Shown piece by piece: positions 25,384 to 33,550 of a DNA stretch of 62,595 nucleotides. Made by a program: the position numbers and the translations under genes. The DNA is taken from positions 1 to 62,595 of the forward strand of contig CAIOZY010000055.1 of NCBI GenBank assembly GCA_903862935.1, in the 5' to 3' direction. Each line of letters begins with the position of its first letter. Position 1 is the first letter of the stretch. The notes under the pieces are model-generated. The model made no database searches. It was not told the DNA's origin and saw only the letters and a program-made list of their open reading frames with translations. Source of the stretch: an uncultured Opitutaceae bacterium (GTDB lineage Bacteria; Verrucomicrobiota; Verrucomicrobiia; Opitutales; Opitutaceae).

Positions 25384-26328
25384 TCAACGCCGGGCCTCGA
25401 CGAGCCGGCGGGCGACCGCCACCGCCTGGTCGAAGCTCCGGGGGCTCGCCAGGCCCCGGCCCGCGATCCCGAACGCGGTGCCGTGGTCGGGGCTCGTGCG
25501 GACAAACGGCAAGCCCAGGGTCACGTTCACGGCCTCGTCGAACTCGACTGCCTTGAGCGGGCCCAGGCCCTGGTCGTGGTAGAGTGCGAGCACGACGTCG
25601 AAGTCTCCGCGCAGCTGACGCGCGAACAGGGTGTCGGCGGGAAGCGCCCGTGAAAGTCCCGGGCAGCTCCGCCTCAGCCGGTCGAGGATCGGGTCGAGGA
25701 TCTCGGCCTCCTCGCGGCCGATGAGCCCGCCCTCGCCGGCGTGGGGGTTCAGCCCGCAGACGCCGATCCGCGGCCCGCCGGTGCGCGCGCCCGGGCCGGC
25801 AGTTTCGGGGGGAAAGATCCGGGCGAGCTCCACCGAGGCGGCCACCGCCCGGGCGATGTTAGCCTCGGTCAGATGGGAGCCCACGTCCTTAAGCGGAATG
25901 TGCCAAGTGAGCAGGGTGACTCTCATGCGGGCCCCGCAGAAGGCCATGGTGGGCTGCCCGCCCCAGCGCTTGGCGAAAAACTCAGTGTGCCCCGGAAACC
26001 CCCAGCCGATCGCTGCCATTCGCTCCTTGCTGATGGGCGCGGTCACGACCCCGGAAAAATCCCCGGCGCGGCAACCTTCCGCAGCCCGCTCGAGCGCCGC
26101 CCAAGCGACCAAGGCCCCGTCCCCGTCGGGGCTGCCGGGGCTCGCCTCAAAGTCCTCCAGGCCGACGGGAATTTTCTCCCGGGCCTGCGGGATCTTTCCA
26201 AGCCAGCGGGCCGGCCCGATGACCGCCACATCTCGGGCCTGGTCCGGGTGCGCCCCGAGCCAGGCTTCGACCACCTCAGGGCCGATCCCGGCCGGGTCCC
26301 CGCAGGTGATGGCCAGCCGCGCGCTCAC
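25384..26328 (-). CDS. pdxA: 4-hydroxythreonine-4-phosphate dehydrogenase
   Basis: 314 residues, the usual length. PdxA oxidises 4-phosphohydroxy-L-threonine in the DXP-dependent pathway to pyridoxal phosphate. Visible family motifs: ITCGDPAGIGPEV at the N-terminus, TAPISKERM, GHTEFFAKRW, the metal-site HDQG in ALYHDQGLGPLK, and RTSPDHGTAFGIAGRG near the end. The GTG start overlaps the lpxA stop (GTGA), so the two are co-translated. Cytoplasmic. Confidence 0.97.
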   Translation of the reverse strand: MSARLAITCGDPAGIGPEVVEAWLGAHPDQARDVAVIGPARWLGKIPQAREKIPVGLEDFEASPGSPDGDGALVAWAALERAAEGCRAGDFSGVVTAPISKERMAAIGWGFPGHTEFFAKRWGGQPTMAFCGARMRVTLLTWHIPLKDVGSHLTEANIARAVAASVELARIFPPETAGPGARTGGPRIGVCGLNPHAGEGGLIGREEAEILDPILDRLRRSCPGLSRALPADTLFARQLRGDFDVVLALYHDQGLGPLKAVEFDEAVNVTLGLPFVRTSPDHGTAFGIAGRGLASPRSFDQAVAVARRLVEARR

Positions 26329-27092
26329 TCGGCCTGCTTGCCCTCCGCAGCGACCTGTTCATGCCGGGGCCGGGCGAAGCCCCGCTGGCCCCCGGAGAAG
26401 AAATCCAGGAAGCGCCGGCACTCAGCCGTGTGGAACGAATCCCCCGCCGCTAGGCGGGCAGCGATCTCCCGAATGTTTCCCTTGGTCCCGTACAGGGCCC
26501 GGTACGCCTCCTTGATCTCGCGGATCGCCTCGCGGGGGAATCCCCGGCGCTTGAGGCCGACCAGGTTCAGCCCGGCGATCTCGTCGCGCTCGGCAACGAG
26601 GATGAAGGGCGGAATGTCGAAGGTCATGCGGGAGCCGCCGCCGACCATGGAGCTCTCCCCCACCCGGGAAAATTGATGAAATCCGCATCCGCCGCCCAGG
26701 ATCGCGTGGTCGCCCACAGTCACGTGGCCGGCCAGGAGCACCGCGTTGGCGATGATCACCTCGCGGCCCACCGTGCAATCGTGGGCCACGTGGCAGTCGG
26801 CCATCAGCAGGCAGTTCTCACCAATCTGGGTGAAGGACCCGGCGTGCGTCCCGCGGTTGACCGTAACGCCCTCTCGGATCCGGGTGCCCGAGCCAATCTT
26901 GACCCACGACTCCGACGTGCCGTCGAACTTGAGGTCCTGCGGGTCCCCTCCGATGACAGAAAAGGGATGGACCACCACGCGGTCCCCCAGGATCGCCCAG
27001 CGCTTGATGATCGCGTAGGCGTGGATTTCACAGTCGGCTCCGAGCTGGGCCCCGGGTTCGACAATCGCGGTCGGGTGGATCGTGGTCGGCAT
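26325..27092 (-). CDS. lpxA: UDP-N-acetylglucosamine O-acyltransferase
   Basis: 255 residues, first step of lipid A synthesis: transfer of a 3-hydroxyacyl chain from ACP to UDP-GlcNAc. The hexapeptide left-handed beta-helix covers about residues 1-185 (IHPTAIVEPGAQLGADCEI and repeats). The catalytic histidine sits in MADCHVAHDCTVG, and NRGTHAG and SMVGGGSRMTFDIPPF are typical. The C-terminal helices (about 190-240) form the trimer cap. The final 20 residues are a charged extension. This gene shows that the organism has an outer membrane. It is 12 bases downstream of the 205-residue hypothetical gene. Confidence 0.97.
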   Translation of the reverse strand: MPTTIHPTAIVEPGAQLGADCEIHAYAIIKRWAILGDRVVVHPFSVIGGDPQDLKFDGTSESWVKIGSGTRIREGVTVNRGTHAGSFTQIGENCLLMADCHVAHDCTVGREVIIANAVLLAGHVTVGDHAILGGGCGFHQFSRVGESSMVGGGSRMTFDIPPFILVAERDEIAGLNLVGLKRRGFPREAIREIKEAYRALYGTKGNIREIAARLAAGDSFHTAECRRFLDFFSGGQRGFARPRHEQVAAEGKQAE

Positions 27093-27104
27093 GAAGAGTG
27101 CGGC

Positions 27105-27722
27105 CTAGTTCGAGAGTTTCTTCACCGCGGGCAGATCCATCTGCGTGTCCCGGAACAGGTCGTAGTTTTTCAGGATGCGGATCATCTGCAACGCGTCGCT
27201 CTTCCCGTAGCTGCGGTTGGTCTCCACCTTGTCGATCAGGTCGAGCAGCATCGTCCGGAACGAGATGATCGCGTCGACGCCGCGCGCCTTAAGAAGTTCG
27301 ACGCTCTGGGAGCGGAACGGTTCGGTCGTGGGCAGGGCCGGAAGGACAAGCACCTTGGTGACGTCAGGGTCTCCTTCAGCGGCGGCCTCCGGAGAAAATA
27401 GGCGGCTAGCCTGGCGCACCACGTTTTCCTCCAGAAAATTGAAAATGTCCGGGGAACTCTTGAGCATGGCCGGCGTGAAGACGTCGGTGTGCCACGGCTT
27501 GACCGCGATGACGGCCCGCTGGATGAAGCTCAGCTCGCTCGCGAACAGGAAGAAGTCCGGCTTGCGGCTTCCTCGCTGCCAGGCCGGATTATAGACAAGC
27601 AGGTCGATCTCCTCGTCGCTCGTCTTCTTGCGGGCCTGCACCTGATACTTGCGCACCTGGCGGACGAAAAATCCGTTCTGCTCGAAGTATTCCCGAACGA
27701 TGCCTTCGTCGATGGCGGACAT
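27105..27722 (-). CDS. Conserved-looking hypothetical protein, possible PD-(D/E)XK-like fold
   Basis: 205 residues with balanced composition, no signal peptide and no membrane segment. I do not recognise a named family. The pattern of an acidic strand (DEEIDLLVYN) followed 35 residues later by a strand ending in lysine (IQRAVIAVKPW) resembles the core of restriction-endonuclease-like folds, which is a guess. The C-terminus has a predicted helical stretch (FRTMLLDLIDKVETNRSYG). It sits 12 bases upstream of lpxA and is probably in the same transcript, heading the block. Its position beside lipid A and cofactor genes gives no clear functional hint. Confidence 0.75.
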   Translation of the reverse strand: MSAIDEGIVREYFEQNGFFVRQVRKYQVQARKKTSDEEIDLLVYNPAWQRGSRKPDFFLFASELSFIQRAVIAVKPWHTDVFTPAMLKSSPDIFNFLEENVVRQASRLFSPEAAAEGDPDVTKVLVLPALPTTEPFRSQSVELLKARGVDAIISFRTMLLDLIDKVETNRSYGKSDALQMIRILKNYDLFRDTQMDLPAVKKLSN

Positions 27723-28144
27723 GGGTAGTGGGTAGCCGAGAGATGTGGATCAAAAACGTGCGAAGTGCGATACGAAAGCTCGGGGAACGGCGCGTCCGTG
27801 GGGACCCAAGCAGCCGGCTTAGCCCTCGCACGAGGACACGGGCCGGCGGGACCCTGGCCCCCCCAAGTCACGCTTGCCACACCGGCTCACAAAAGTTGCC
27901 GCACAGGGAATCCGCTCGCCCGGGCTCGGGATCTTCCTGCTTGCGGCAGCCGCCTACGCCCCCCTAGCCGTCCCTTGCGCGGTCGACGGCCGCCGGGGAG
28001 GGGCACCCACATGGGCTACGCGAACGCACGCCACCCTCCGGGTCTCGCGACTGTCCTGAGCCCCTTCTTTCTGTTCGACAGCGGCAGCGTGGGGCTGATT
28101 CGCGCGGTGATCCCAGCCTGCGCCGGAGGATCGGCCGGGATGGC
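27723..28144. other. 422-base intergenic stretch, no convincing gene
   Basis: It lies between the start of the hypothetical gene (minus) and the stop of the RyR-domain gene (minus). Short open frames exist on the plus strand; the most hydrophobic, 27874-28059, contains IFLLAAAAYAPLAV but has no start-site support or recognisable family. The stretch should contain the promoter of the minus-strand block that begins at 27722. No tRNA, repeat or terminator was seen. Confidence 0.5.
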
Positions 28145-29935
28145 CTACGAGCTGATCCGGCGCATTGCGGAGACGATACCGGGGATCTGCCGCACCTGGT
28201 CGCGGTCCTTGTCCTTCTCCATCTCTGAAATCTCCTCCCACGGGACGAGGGTCGGGTTGGTCTTAGCGACCGGATCCTTGGGCCCTGGGGCATGGCGCCA
28301 GCCCGCCAAGAAGCGCTCGGCGCAGAACCGCCGGTGCTCCATGCGGGCGAGGATGTCGACCTGGCTTGGCGAGAAGGCTGGGATTGCCCCACCCGGCTCG
28401 CCCGGCCCCGCCAGGAAGAGCCCAACGGCCCGCATCTTCACCGCGAAGTGGTCGGCGGCGTGGAAGTTTGACCGCCTGAGGTCATCGGGCAAGTCCGCCC
28501 AGGCCTTCGCGGGGCCGCTCGCGGCCGTCCGCCTGGCGTAGTTCTCGTGCAGGGCCCGGGCCACCGCTTCCACCTCGGTCCGCTCCAGGCTCTCCCGGTT
28601 GCAGACGTCCTCGAGCATGCCGAAAGGTCGGATCCGGTCCCCGAAAAGCTCCCTCTGGCGCTTCTCCGACAGGAGCAGCGTCAGGCCCGAGCGCGAGGGG
28701 ATGCGCACCCGCACCGGGCTTTCCGAGCGGGCCACTTGGGGCATATCCGCCAGCTTCAGCCCGAGCGCGAGGTTGAAGGCCCCGTCGGGCAGGCAAACGG
28801 CAAAGGTGACGAGGTTATCCGGCTCGCCGCAGAGCCGGTCTGCCAGGGCGAGCAACGAGGGGTCGCGGGCGTCCAGCTGCCGGAACTCCAGGTCGCAGAC
28901 CTGAGGGAGCTGGGGGTAGCGGCTGAGCAGCGCCGCTTTCCGCACAGGCGCCTCCAGGTCGGCCACCGTGACCCTAAGCCTGAGTCCGTTTGCGAAGTGG
29001 CCGATCCGGGCAGCCTGGATGAGGACGCTCTCCCCCAGGTCCCCCAGGCCGACGACTACCAGGTGCGCCCGGAGCGGGCCCGAGGGGTCGATCGTGCGGT
29101 AGTCCAGGGGGTGCTCCTCGAACAGGCGCCTGGCGCTGTGCTCGTACACGTCGATTCCGAAGGTCGAGATCGCAATCCGGCCCTCGACGTCGGCGACCAG
29201 GCCTCTCTGCCGGACAGCCGTCCGCAGGTCCGGGTTCGACAGGTGAAGGTGGCACTGAAGGGGCTCGCCCCGGGGCCGCAGCGCTTGGGCGAGCCGGCGG
29301 GCGTGGATGGCGATCGCTAGGTTGACGGCGTCGCTTGAGCAGGTAACGACGAGCAGGCGGGCCCGGTGCACGCCCGCCTCCCGGAGGACCGCGGGATCCG
29401 AGGCGTCGGCCACCAGGCACGGGATGCCCAAGTGCTGGCACTCGGCTAGCCCCGGCGCTGCGGGGTCTTTCTCGATCACGATCACGCGGGCCTCGCGCCG
29501 CGGTCGCCCGGGGGCACCGCGCAGCGGGTGGGCGAAATCCCGGGCGAGCGGCAGTCCCCGCCAGCCGGCCCCGCAGATGACGACGTGGTCGCGGCTCAGG
29601 CTCAGGCGGAAACGCCTCCACTCCATCGCATAGATCCTCCTGAGCGCTGCGCCCACGGTCCACAGGGAGATCGCGGCCGCCACCCAGCGGGCGATCTCGA
29701 GCGAGGGATTGACGAGCTTTCCCTCCATGTGCGGGGTGTGCAGCGCGAAAAGCTGCAGCGTCGCGTACAGGGCCGAGAGGTTCCCGAGTTGCTCGGATTC
29801 GGGGGAGACAGCGTGCTCGTACTGGCGGAAGCCCCGCACACCCAGGACTAGGGTTGCGATGATGGCCGCAAGCAGAAGCCACCACCGCCAGCGGGGCTGC
29901 TCATGATGGGCGGGAAGGCTCGCGTGTTCGCTCAT
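28145..29935 (-). CDS. Membrane TrkA-N/RCK-like protein with C-terminal RyR domain
   Basis: 596 residues. Two membrane helices (about 17-33 and 81-101) flank a segment without a TVGYG potassium filter. A first Rossmann domain (about 116-230, VVICGAGWRGLPLA) and a second (from about 290, VVVGLGDLGES) are TrkA-N-like NAD or nucleotide binders. The last 70 residues match the RyR domain of ryanodine receptors: EHRRFCAERFLAGWRHAP, KTNPTLVPWEEI, then EKDKDRDQVRQIPGIV. Its ATG overlaps the SLOG gene stop (ATGA), so the two products are probably made together. It may be a membrane effector or channel-like component gated by a nucleotide ligand. That role is inferred from the domains and neighbours; the domain calls themselves are clear. 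Confidence 0.85.
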   Translation of the reverse strand: MSEHASLPAHHEQPRWRWWLLLAAIIATLVLGVRGFRQYEHAVSPESEQLGNLSALYATLQLFALHTPHMEGKLVNPSLEIARWVAAAISLWTVGAALRRIYAMEWRRFRLSLSRDHVVICGAGWRGLPLARDFAHPLRGAPGRPRREARVIVIEKDPAAPGLAECQHLGIPCLVADASDPAVLREAGVHRARLLVVTCSSDAVNLAIAIHARRLAQALRPRGEPLQCHLHLSNPDLRTAVRQRGLVADVEGRIAISTFGIDVYEHSARRLFEEHPLDYRTIDPSGPLRAHLVVVGLGDLGESVLIQAARIGHFANGLRLRVTVADLEAPVRKAALLSRYPQLPQVCDLEFRQLDARDPSLLALADRLCGEPDNLVTFAVCLPDGAFNLALGLKLADMPQVARSESPVRVRIPSRSGLTLLLSEKRQRELFGDRIRPFGMLEDVCNRESLERTEVEAVARALHENYARRTAASGPAKAWADLPDDLRRSNFHAADHFAVKMRAVGLFLAGPGEPGGAIPAFSPSQVDILARMEHRRFCAERFLAGWRHAPGPKDPVAKTNPTLVPWEEISEMEKDKDRDQVRQIPGIVSAMRRISS

Positions 29936-30588
29936 CGTCTGGCGCCTCCCCTGGGCTGAGTTCGCGGGAAGAGAAAGCGGCGCACGGCCCTCCCGTCAGC
30001 GGCAAGCCGTTCCAGATTTGGCCGGCACGCCCACCCCTTGTCCCGGAGCAGCTCGTCGGCCGCGCGGCCGCTGCCCTCGACAAGCCCGACCCGCGCGCCC
30101 AGAGCCAGGGCGATCCGGTACTCCAGGGCCGCGATCCGGCCGCCTCCCCAGCCGAGCAGCGCCACATCGGCGGGGGCGGCCCCGGACGCGATGATTTCCG
30201 ACCAGGCAAGCAGCGCCTCGGCGGCGCTGAAATCGCGGGCGGGCGTGGTGCGCAGCCGTCCGTAGCGCCGGTCGCGCCTCGCGCCGGACGACGGCCACCG
30301 GGGAAGGTAGCCGACCACAAACAGACGGGGCATTGCCGCGGCCAGTTCGCCCGCAAGTCCCGGGATCCCCGAGTCAGTCCCGCCTGAGACCAGGGTTGCG
30401 GACTTCCCGGCGAATGCGGCCTTGAGGACCTGGCGGGCGGCTCCGAGGGAAGCAGCCCCCTCCCCGGCCGCTCCTCCGGCCAGGATCACGACGGGCGGCC
30501 TGAACTTTTGCGGGCCGGTGCGGGAAGGCGGGGTCGGGCGCATGCGGGGCGGCGGCTGGACAATCGTTGCCGGAGGCGGCCGAGGCAA
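29932..30588 (-). CDS. SLOG/LSDAT-like Rossmannoid nucleotide-sensor protein
   Basis: Up to 218 residues. After a proline-rich leader (to about 30) the protein reads VVILAGGAAGEGAASLG, then LVSGGTDSGIPGLAGEL, and GWGGGRIAALEYRIALALGA followed by EGSGRAADELL. This set of glycine-rich turns is the pattern of SLOG (LOG/Smf/DprA) proteins and especially of the LSDAT branch related to the N-terminal sensor of animal TRPM channels, which bind ADP-ribose-type nucleotides. The longest frame starts at TTG 30588; ATG 30543 is an alternative that trims 15 leader residues. The gene lies 27 bases after the patatin gene and overlaps the RyR gene. Proposed ligand-sensing role is by family analogy. Confidence 0.75.
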   Translation of the reverse strand: MPRPPPATIVQPPPRMRPTPPSRTGPQKFRPPVVILAGGAAGEGAASLGAARQVLKAAFAGKSATLVSGGTDSGIPGLAGELAAAMPRLFVVGYLPRWPSSGARRDRRYGRLRTTPARDFSAAEALLAWSEIIASGAAPADVALLGWGGGRIAALEYRIALALGARVGLVEGSGRAADELLRDKGWACRPNLERLAADGRAVRRFLFPRTQPRGGARR

Positions 30589-30615
30589 TTCGTTTTCCGG
30601 AGCCAGGGGCGCAGC

Positions 30616-31737
30616 TCAGCCCCCCAGGTGGTCGAGGCTAACGCATTTGAGCGCGAACTCCTGCCCGAGCCTCTTGAGGACGGGGATCATCTCCAGGTCG
30701 TCCAAGGCCGACGCATTCCCGCCCCCGGCCGCTCGCAGCTGCGCCTCCTCGTCCGGCTGGAAGCGGTGGTCGTACCGCGCGTAGCCAAACTTTCGCTCCG
30801 AAGGGTCCAGTATCCCCGGCTGGTCACCCTGCAGGGCGCCGATCTCGATGTCGATCGGCTCGCCCCAGTCGCAGCGACCCAGCGTCCGGCACCCCAGGTC
30901 CTGCTCGACGGCGACCGACTGGATCAGGGCCGGGATCACGTGCAGGGCGGCGTCCAGCAGATGCACCTTCTCCGCTTTGTCCTTGGCAAGCTTCGCGCGG
31001 GTGTTGCCCGTGCCGACAGACACGACCCGCAGCTTGTCGACCCCGGTCTCCCAGTTGAGGTGGAACGGGGGCAGCGTTGCCATGAGGACCGCGATCAGGG
31101 CGGGATTGTTATAGGGGGTGATGCCTCCGTCGACGAAGATAAAGTCCTCCCCGCCGAGACGGATCTGCTCGGGCGGAAAGTAGGTCGGAGCGGCCGTGCT
31201 CGCCCGCACCAGCTGCCAGAGCGGCACCTTAAGGTTACAGTTCGGCAGAGCGGGGTCGTTGAACATCGCCTTGGGGTTGTTGCTGACCGGCCAGGCCGAG
31301 CCCGTGGTCGCGTTGCGCATGATCAGGAGCACCAGCGTCTGGAGGCGGGGGCTTCCGAGAAGCGCCAGCCCCCCCCCTTTCCCGTCATCCGAGAAAAGCC
31401 TCTGGAAGAAGGCGGTGATATTGTCCGCCGTGTACTTGGTTTTCCAACGCTCCTGCCAGCCCGCCCGAGTGAACATCTCCTGGGACTCGTCAATGTAGTG
31501 CCGCTCAATGTCGGCCACCGACAGACCCCACGAGAGCATGGAGGCGATGATCGCCCCTGTGCTGGTTCCGGCGATCAGGTCGAATTCGTTGGCAAGGACT
31601 AAGTCCGGCCGGCCCCGAGCCTGGCGCAGGAGAGCCTCCATCCGAGCGAGGACCTGAAGGGAAAAGACGCCCCGGATACCCCCGCCGTCCAGGCTGAGGA
31701 TACGCTTTGGCCGCTGAGGGGTTGGGGGCGTGGCCAC
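30616..31737 (-). CDS. Patatin-like phospholipase
   Basis: 373 residues from GTG 31737. Patatins are serine-aspartate dyad lipid acyl hydrolases. The oxyanion loop DGGGIRG is near residue 17, the nucleophile elbow is GTSTG (in FDLIAGTSTGAIIA), and the catalytic aspartate lies in the DGG of FIFVDGGITPYNNPAL. I chose the GTG because it has an AAGGA box six bases upstream (31744-31748); the frame also runs up to a TTG at 31770. The architecture resembles the cytoplasmic CapV-type effector of CBASS defence more than secreted ExoU toxins. As first gene of a cassette with a SLOG sensor and a RyR membrane protein it is the likely effector. Confidence 0.88.
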   Translation of the reverse strand: MATPPTPQRPKRILSLDGGGIRGVFSLQVLARMEALLRQARGRPDLVLANEFDLIAGTSTGAIIASMLSWGLSVADIERHYIDESQEMFTRAGWQERWKTKYTADNITAFFQRLFSDDGKGGGLALLGSPRLQTLVLLIMRNATTGSAWPVSNNPKAMFNDPALPNCNLKVPLWQLVRASTAAPTYFPPEQIRLGGEDFIFVDGGITPYNNPALIAVLMATLPPFHLNWETGVDKLRVVSVGTGNTRAKLAKDKAEKVHLLDAALHVIPALIQSVAVEQDLGCRTLGRCDWGEPIDIEIGALQGDQPGILDPSERKFGYARYDHRFQPDEEAQLRAAGGGNASALDDLEMIPVLKRLGQEFALKCVSLDHLGG

Positions 31738-31743
31738 GGCGCT

Positions 31744-31748
31744 TCCTT
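31744..31748 (-). promoter_or_regulatory. Ribosome-binding site that sets the patatin start
   Basis: AAGGA six bases upstream of GTG 31737, in a region where most genes lack a good Shine-Dalgarno sequence. It favours the GTG over the TTG at 31770. Confidence 0.55.
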
Positions 31749-31817
31749 TGTGCGCCGGGTCTTTTCCCAATGCAATCCCGGAACCACCGCCCGGCGCCTT
31801 CCCTCGGCCGGGGGGCC

Positions 31818-32900
31818 CTAGAGGGCGCCAGCCTCCTTAAAACACGCTGTGGCGAGGTCGGGATCGACCCCGGCGACCGCAGCGAATCCGATCGGCCCCA
31901 GGACAATGAAGCGGGGGTGCCCGCCCCGGACCTTCTTGTCCCGGGCCATGGCACCCAGGAGGTCGGCCAGGGCCAGGGGCTCCCGCAGGCGAACCGGAAG
32001 AGCGTGCGCGGCAACCGCCGCCTCGACCCGGGCCATATCGGGGCCCGTCAAGCGGCCCAGCTTTTGGGATAGCCGCGCCGCCGCGCAAAGCCCTATGGCA
32101 ACGGCCTCCCCATGGAGGTACCGCCCGTATCCGGCCGCCTGCTCGATCGCATGGCCGAAGGTGTGCCCGAGGTTCAGGAGCGCCCTCCCGCCCTCGGCGC
32201 TGAGCTCGCGCTCGTCGGCCTCGACGACCGCCGCCTTGATCGAGCAGCAGCGGCGGATGGCCCCGTCCAGCCCGGGTCCACCGGGTGACAAGGGGGTCGT
32301 TTCTAGGGAGGCGAAGAGCCCGGCGTCGGCGATCAGCGCGGACTTGATCACCTCGGCGGCCCCGGCCGCGAACTCGCGCGTCGGCAGGGTGTCGAGGAGC
32401 CCGGTGGAGATGAATACCCCGCGGGGCTGGTGGAAGGCCCCGGCGAGGTTCTTGCCGGCGCGGAGATTCACCCCGGTCTTGCCCCCCACGGAGCTGTCGA
32501 CCATCGCAAGCAGGGTCGTCGGCACCTGGTAGTAGTCGATTCCCCGCAGGTAGGAGGCTGCGGCAAAGCCGCACAGGTCGCCCACGACCCCCCCGCCGAC
32601 GGCGAACAGCGCAGAGCTCCGGTCGAGCCTTTTCTGGGCCAGGAATTCGAGGAGCCTCTCCAGTTCGGACAGGGACTTCGCCCCCTCCCCCGACGGGGCC
32701 TCCCACCGGGGTGCGCTGCCGAACATGGTCTGGAGGGCGGCCTCCTGTTTTGCAGCGACAGTCCGGTCGGTCACGACCGCGATCGCGCGGCCCGCGGCTC
32801 GGAGGGACTCCGCCTGGGCCCGCACCTCGGACGTGAGATCGCGGCCGAAGGCGATCCGGTAGGACCGCTCCGCCAGGTTGACCGTCAGGGCTTCAGGCAT
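31818..32900 (-). CDS. aroB: 3-dehydroquinate synthase
   Basis: 360 residues, the normal length. AroB converts DAHP to 3-dehydroquinate with NAD and a divalent metal, second step of the shikimate pathway. NAD-binding GGGVVGDLCGFAAASYLRG, substrate-site TTLLAMVDSSVGGKTGVN, the KNLAGAFHQP loop, and the metal ligands LNLGHTFGHAIE and LHGEAVAIG are all visible. It ends 80 bases before the patatin start on the same strand, so read-through into the cassette is possible. Confidence 0.97.
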   Translation of the reverse strand: MPEALTVNLAERSYRIAFGRDLTSEVRAQAESLRAAGRAIAVVTDRTVAAKQEAALQTMFGSAPRWEAPSGEGAKSLSELERLLEFLAQKRLDRSSALFAVGGGVVGDLCGFAAASYLRGIDYYQVPTTLLAMVDSSVGGKTGVNLRAGKNLAGAFHQPRGVFISTGLLDTLPTREFAAGAAEVIKSALIADAGLFASLETTPLSPGGPGLDGAIRRCCSIKAAVVEADERELSAEGGRALLNLGHTFGHAIEQAAGYGRYLHGEAVAIGLCAAARLSQKLGRLTGPDMARVEAAVAAHALPVRLREPLALADLLGAMARDKKVRGGHPRFIVLGPIGFAAVAGVDPDLATACFKEAGAL

Positions 32901-32930
32901 GGGCCGATGAAAGCGCAGCGAGGCGGTGGG

Positions 32931-33485
32931 TCAAGGGCCGGCGGACTGCCCGGCTCGGGTCCTCCAGGCGCGCTGCAGCGGACGCTTGATCCCGAGGTGG
33001 TAGATGCCGAGCGCGACCGCGGTCCCCGCCAGGGCGTAGCAGAGCCCCTCCAGGGTCGTCGGCACCGCGGGCCGGAAGATCGAGGCGGTCGCCCGGGCGA
33101 CGGCCGGATCAAAGTGCCGCGCGAAGGTGAACGGCCGCGCCAGGGCCGACGCGTGGCGGATCGCCGAATCGGCGGCGGCGAGCGCATCCACGCGCCCCAA
33201 GGCCTCTCCGGCAAGCCGGCCGAGCCGGGCGATCGCCGGATCGGGGTTCGCGGCGCCGCGGGCGGCGAGCTGGTCAAGCGTCAGGCCGGACTGCTCAGCC
33301 GCGGATCTAAACTGCTCCAACTGGCGCAGGGCCTCGTCAAGGCGGCCGCCGAGGCGCTGGAGATATTGCTGCATGAACTCGGGGACCTGGGAGAAGGCCA
33401 CCGCCCCGGCCACGCACAACACGCGGTCGAGCAGGCGTTCGCCCACCTCGCCCACGGGCCCCAGAAGCCGTGAAACCCAGCTCAT
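32931..33485 (-). CDS. DUF2937 family membrane protein
   Basis: 184 residues from ATG 33485 (the frame extends 17 codons further without a leader-like sequence). The wording FSQVPEFMQQYLQRLGGRLDEA near the N-terminus matches my memory of the DUF2937 family. A hydrophobic helix (LLDRVLCVAGAVAF) precedes it, and a second follows near residues 145-165 (LCYALAGTAVALGIYHLG). The middle is helical and charged, with coiled-coil potential. The function of the family is unknown. It lies 30 bases upstream of aroB. Confidence 0.7.
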   Translation of the reverse strand: MSWVSRLLGPVGEVGERLLDRVLCVAGAVAFSQVPEFMQQYLQRLGGRLDEALRQLEQFRSAAEQSGLTLDQLAARGAANPDPAIARLGRLAGEALGRVDALAAADSAIRHASALARPFTFARHFDPAVARATASIFRPAVPTTLEGLCYALAGTAVALGIYHLGIKRPLQRAWRTRAGQSAGP

Positions 33486-33550
33486 CGGGCGGAGCCTGGG
33501 TGCAAATGTCCCGCCGGGCAAGACCGGCGCGGGCATCGGAGGGGTTCCCT

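Noticed and set aside
27765-28541. Plus-strand 258-codon frame across the intergenic gap
   Set aside because: Its second half is antisense to the RyR-domain gene and the sequence has no recognisable domain.
30616-31737. CBASS operon
   Set aside because: The patatin resembles CapV, but no CD-NTase (GS...D.D nucleotidyltransferase motif), Cap2 or Cap3 gene is adjacent.
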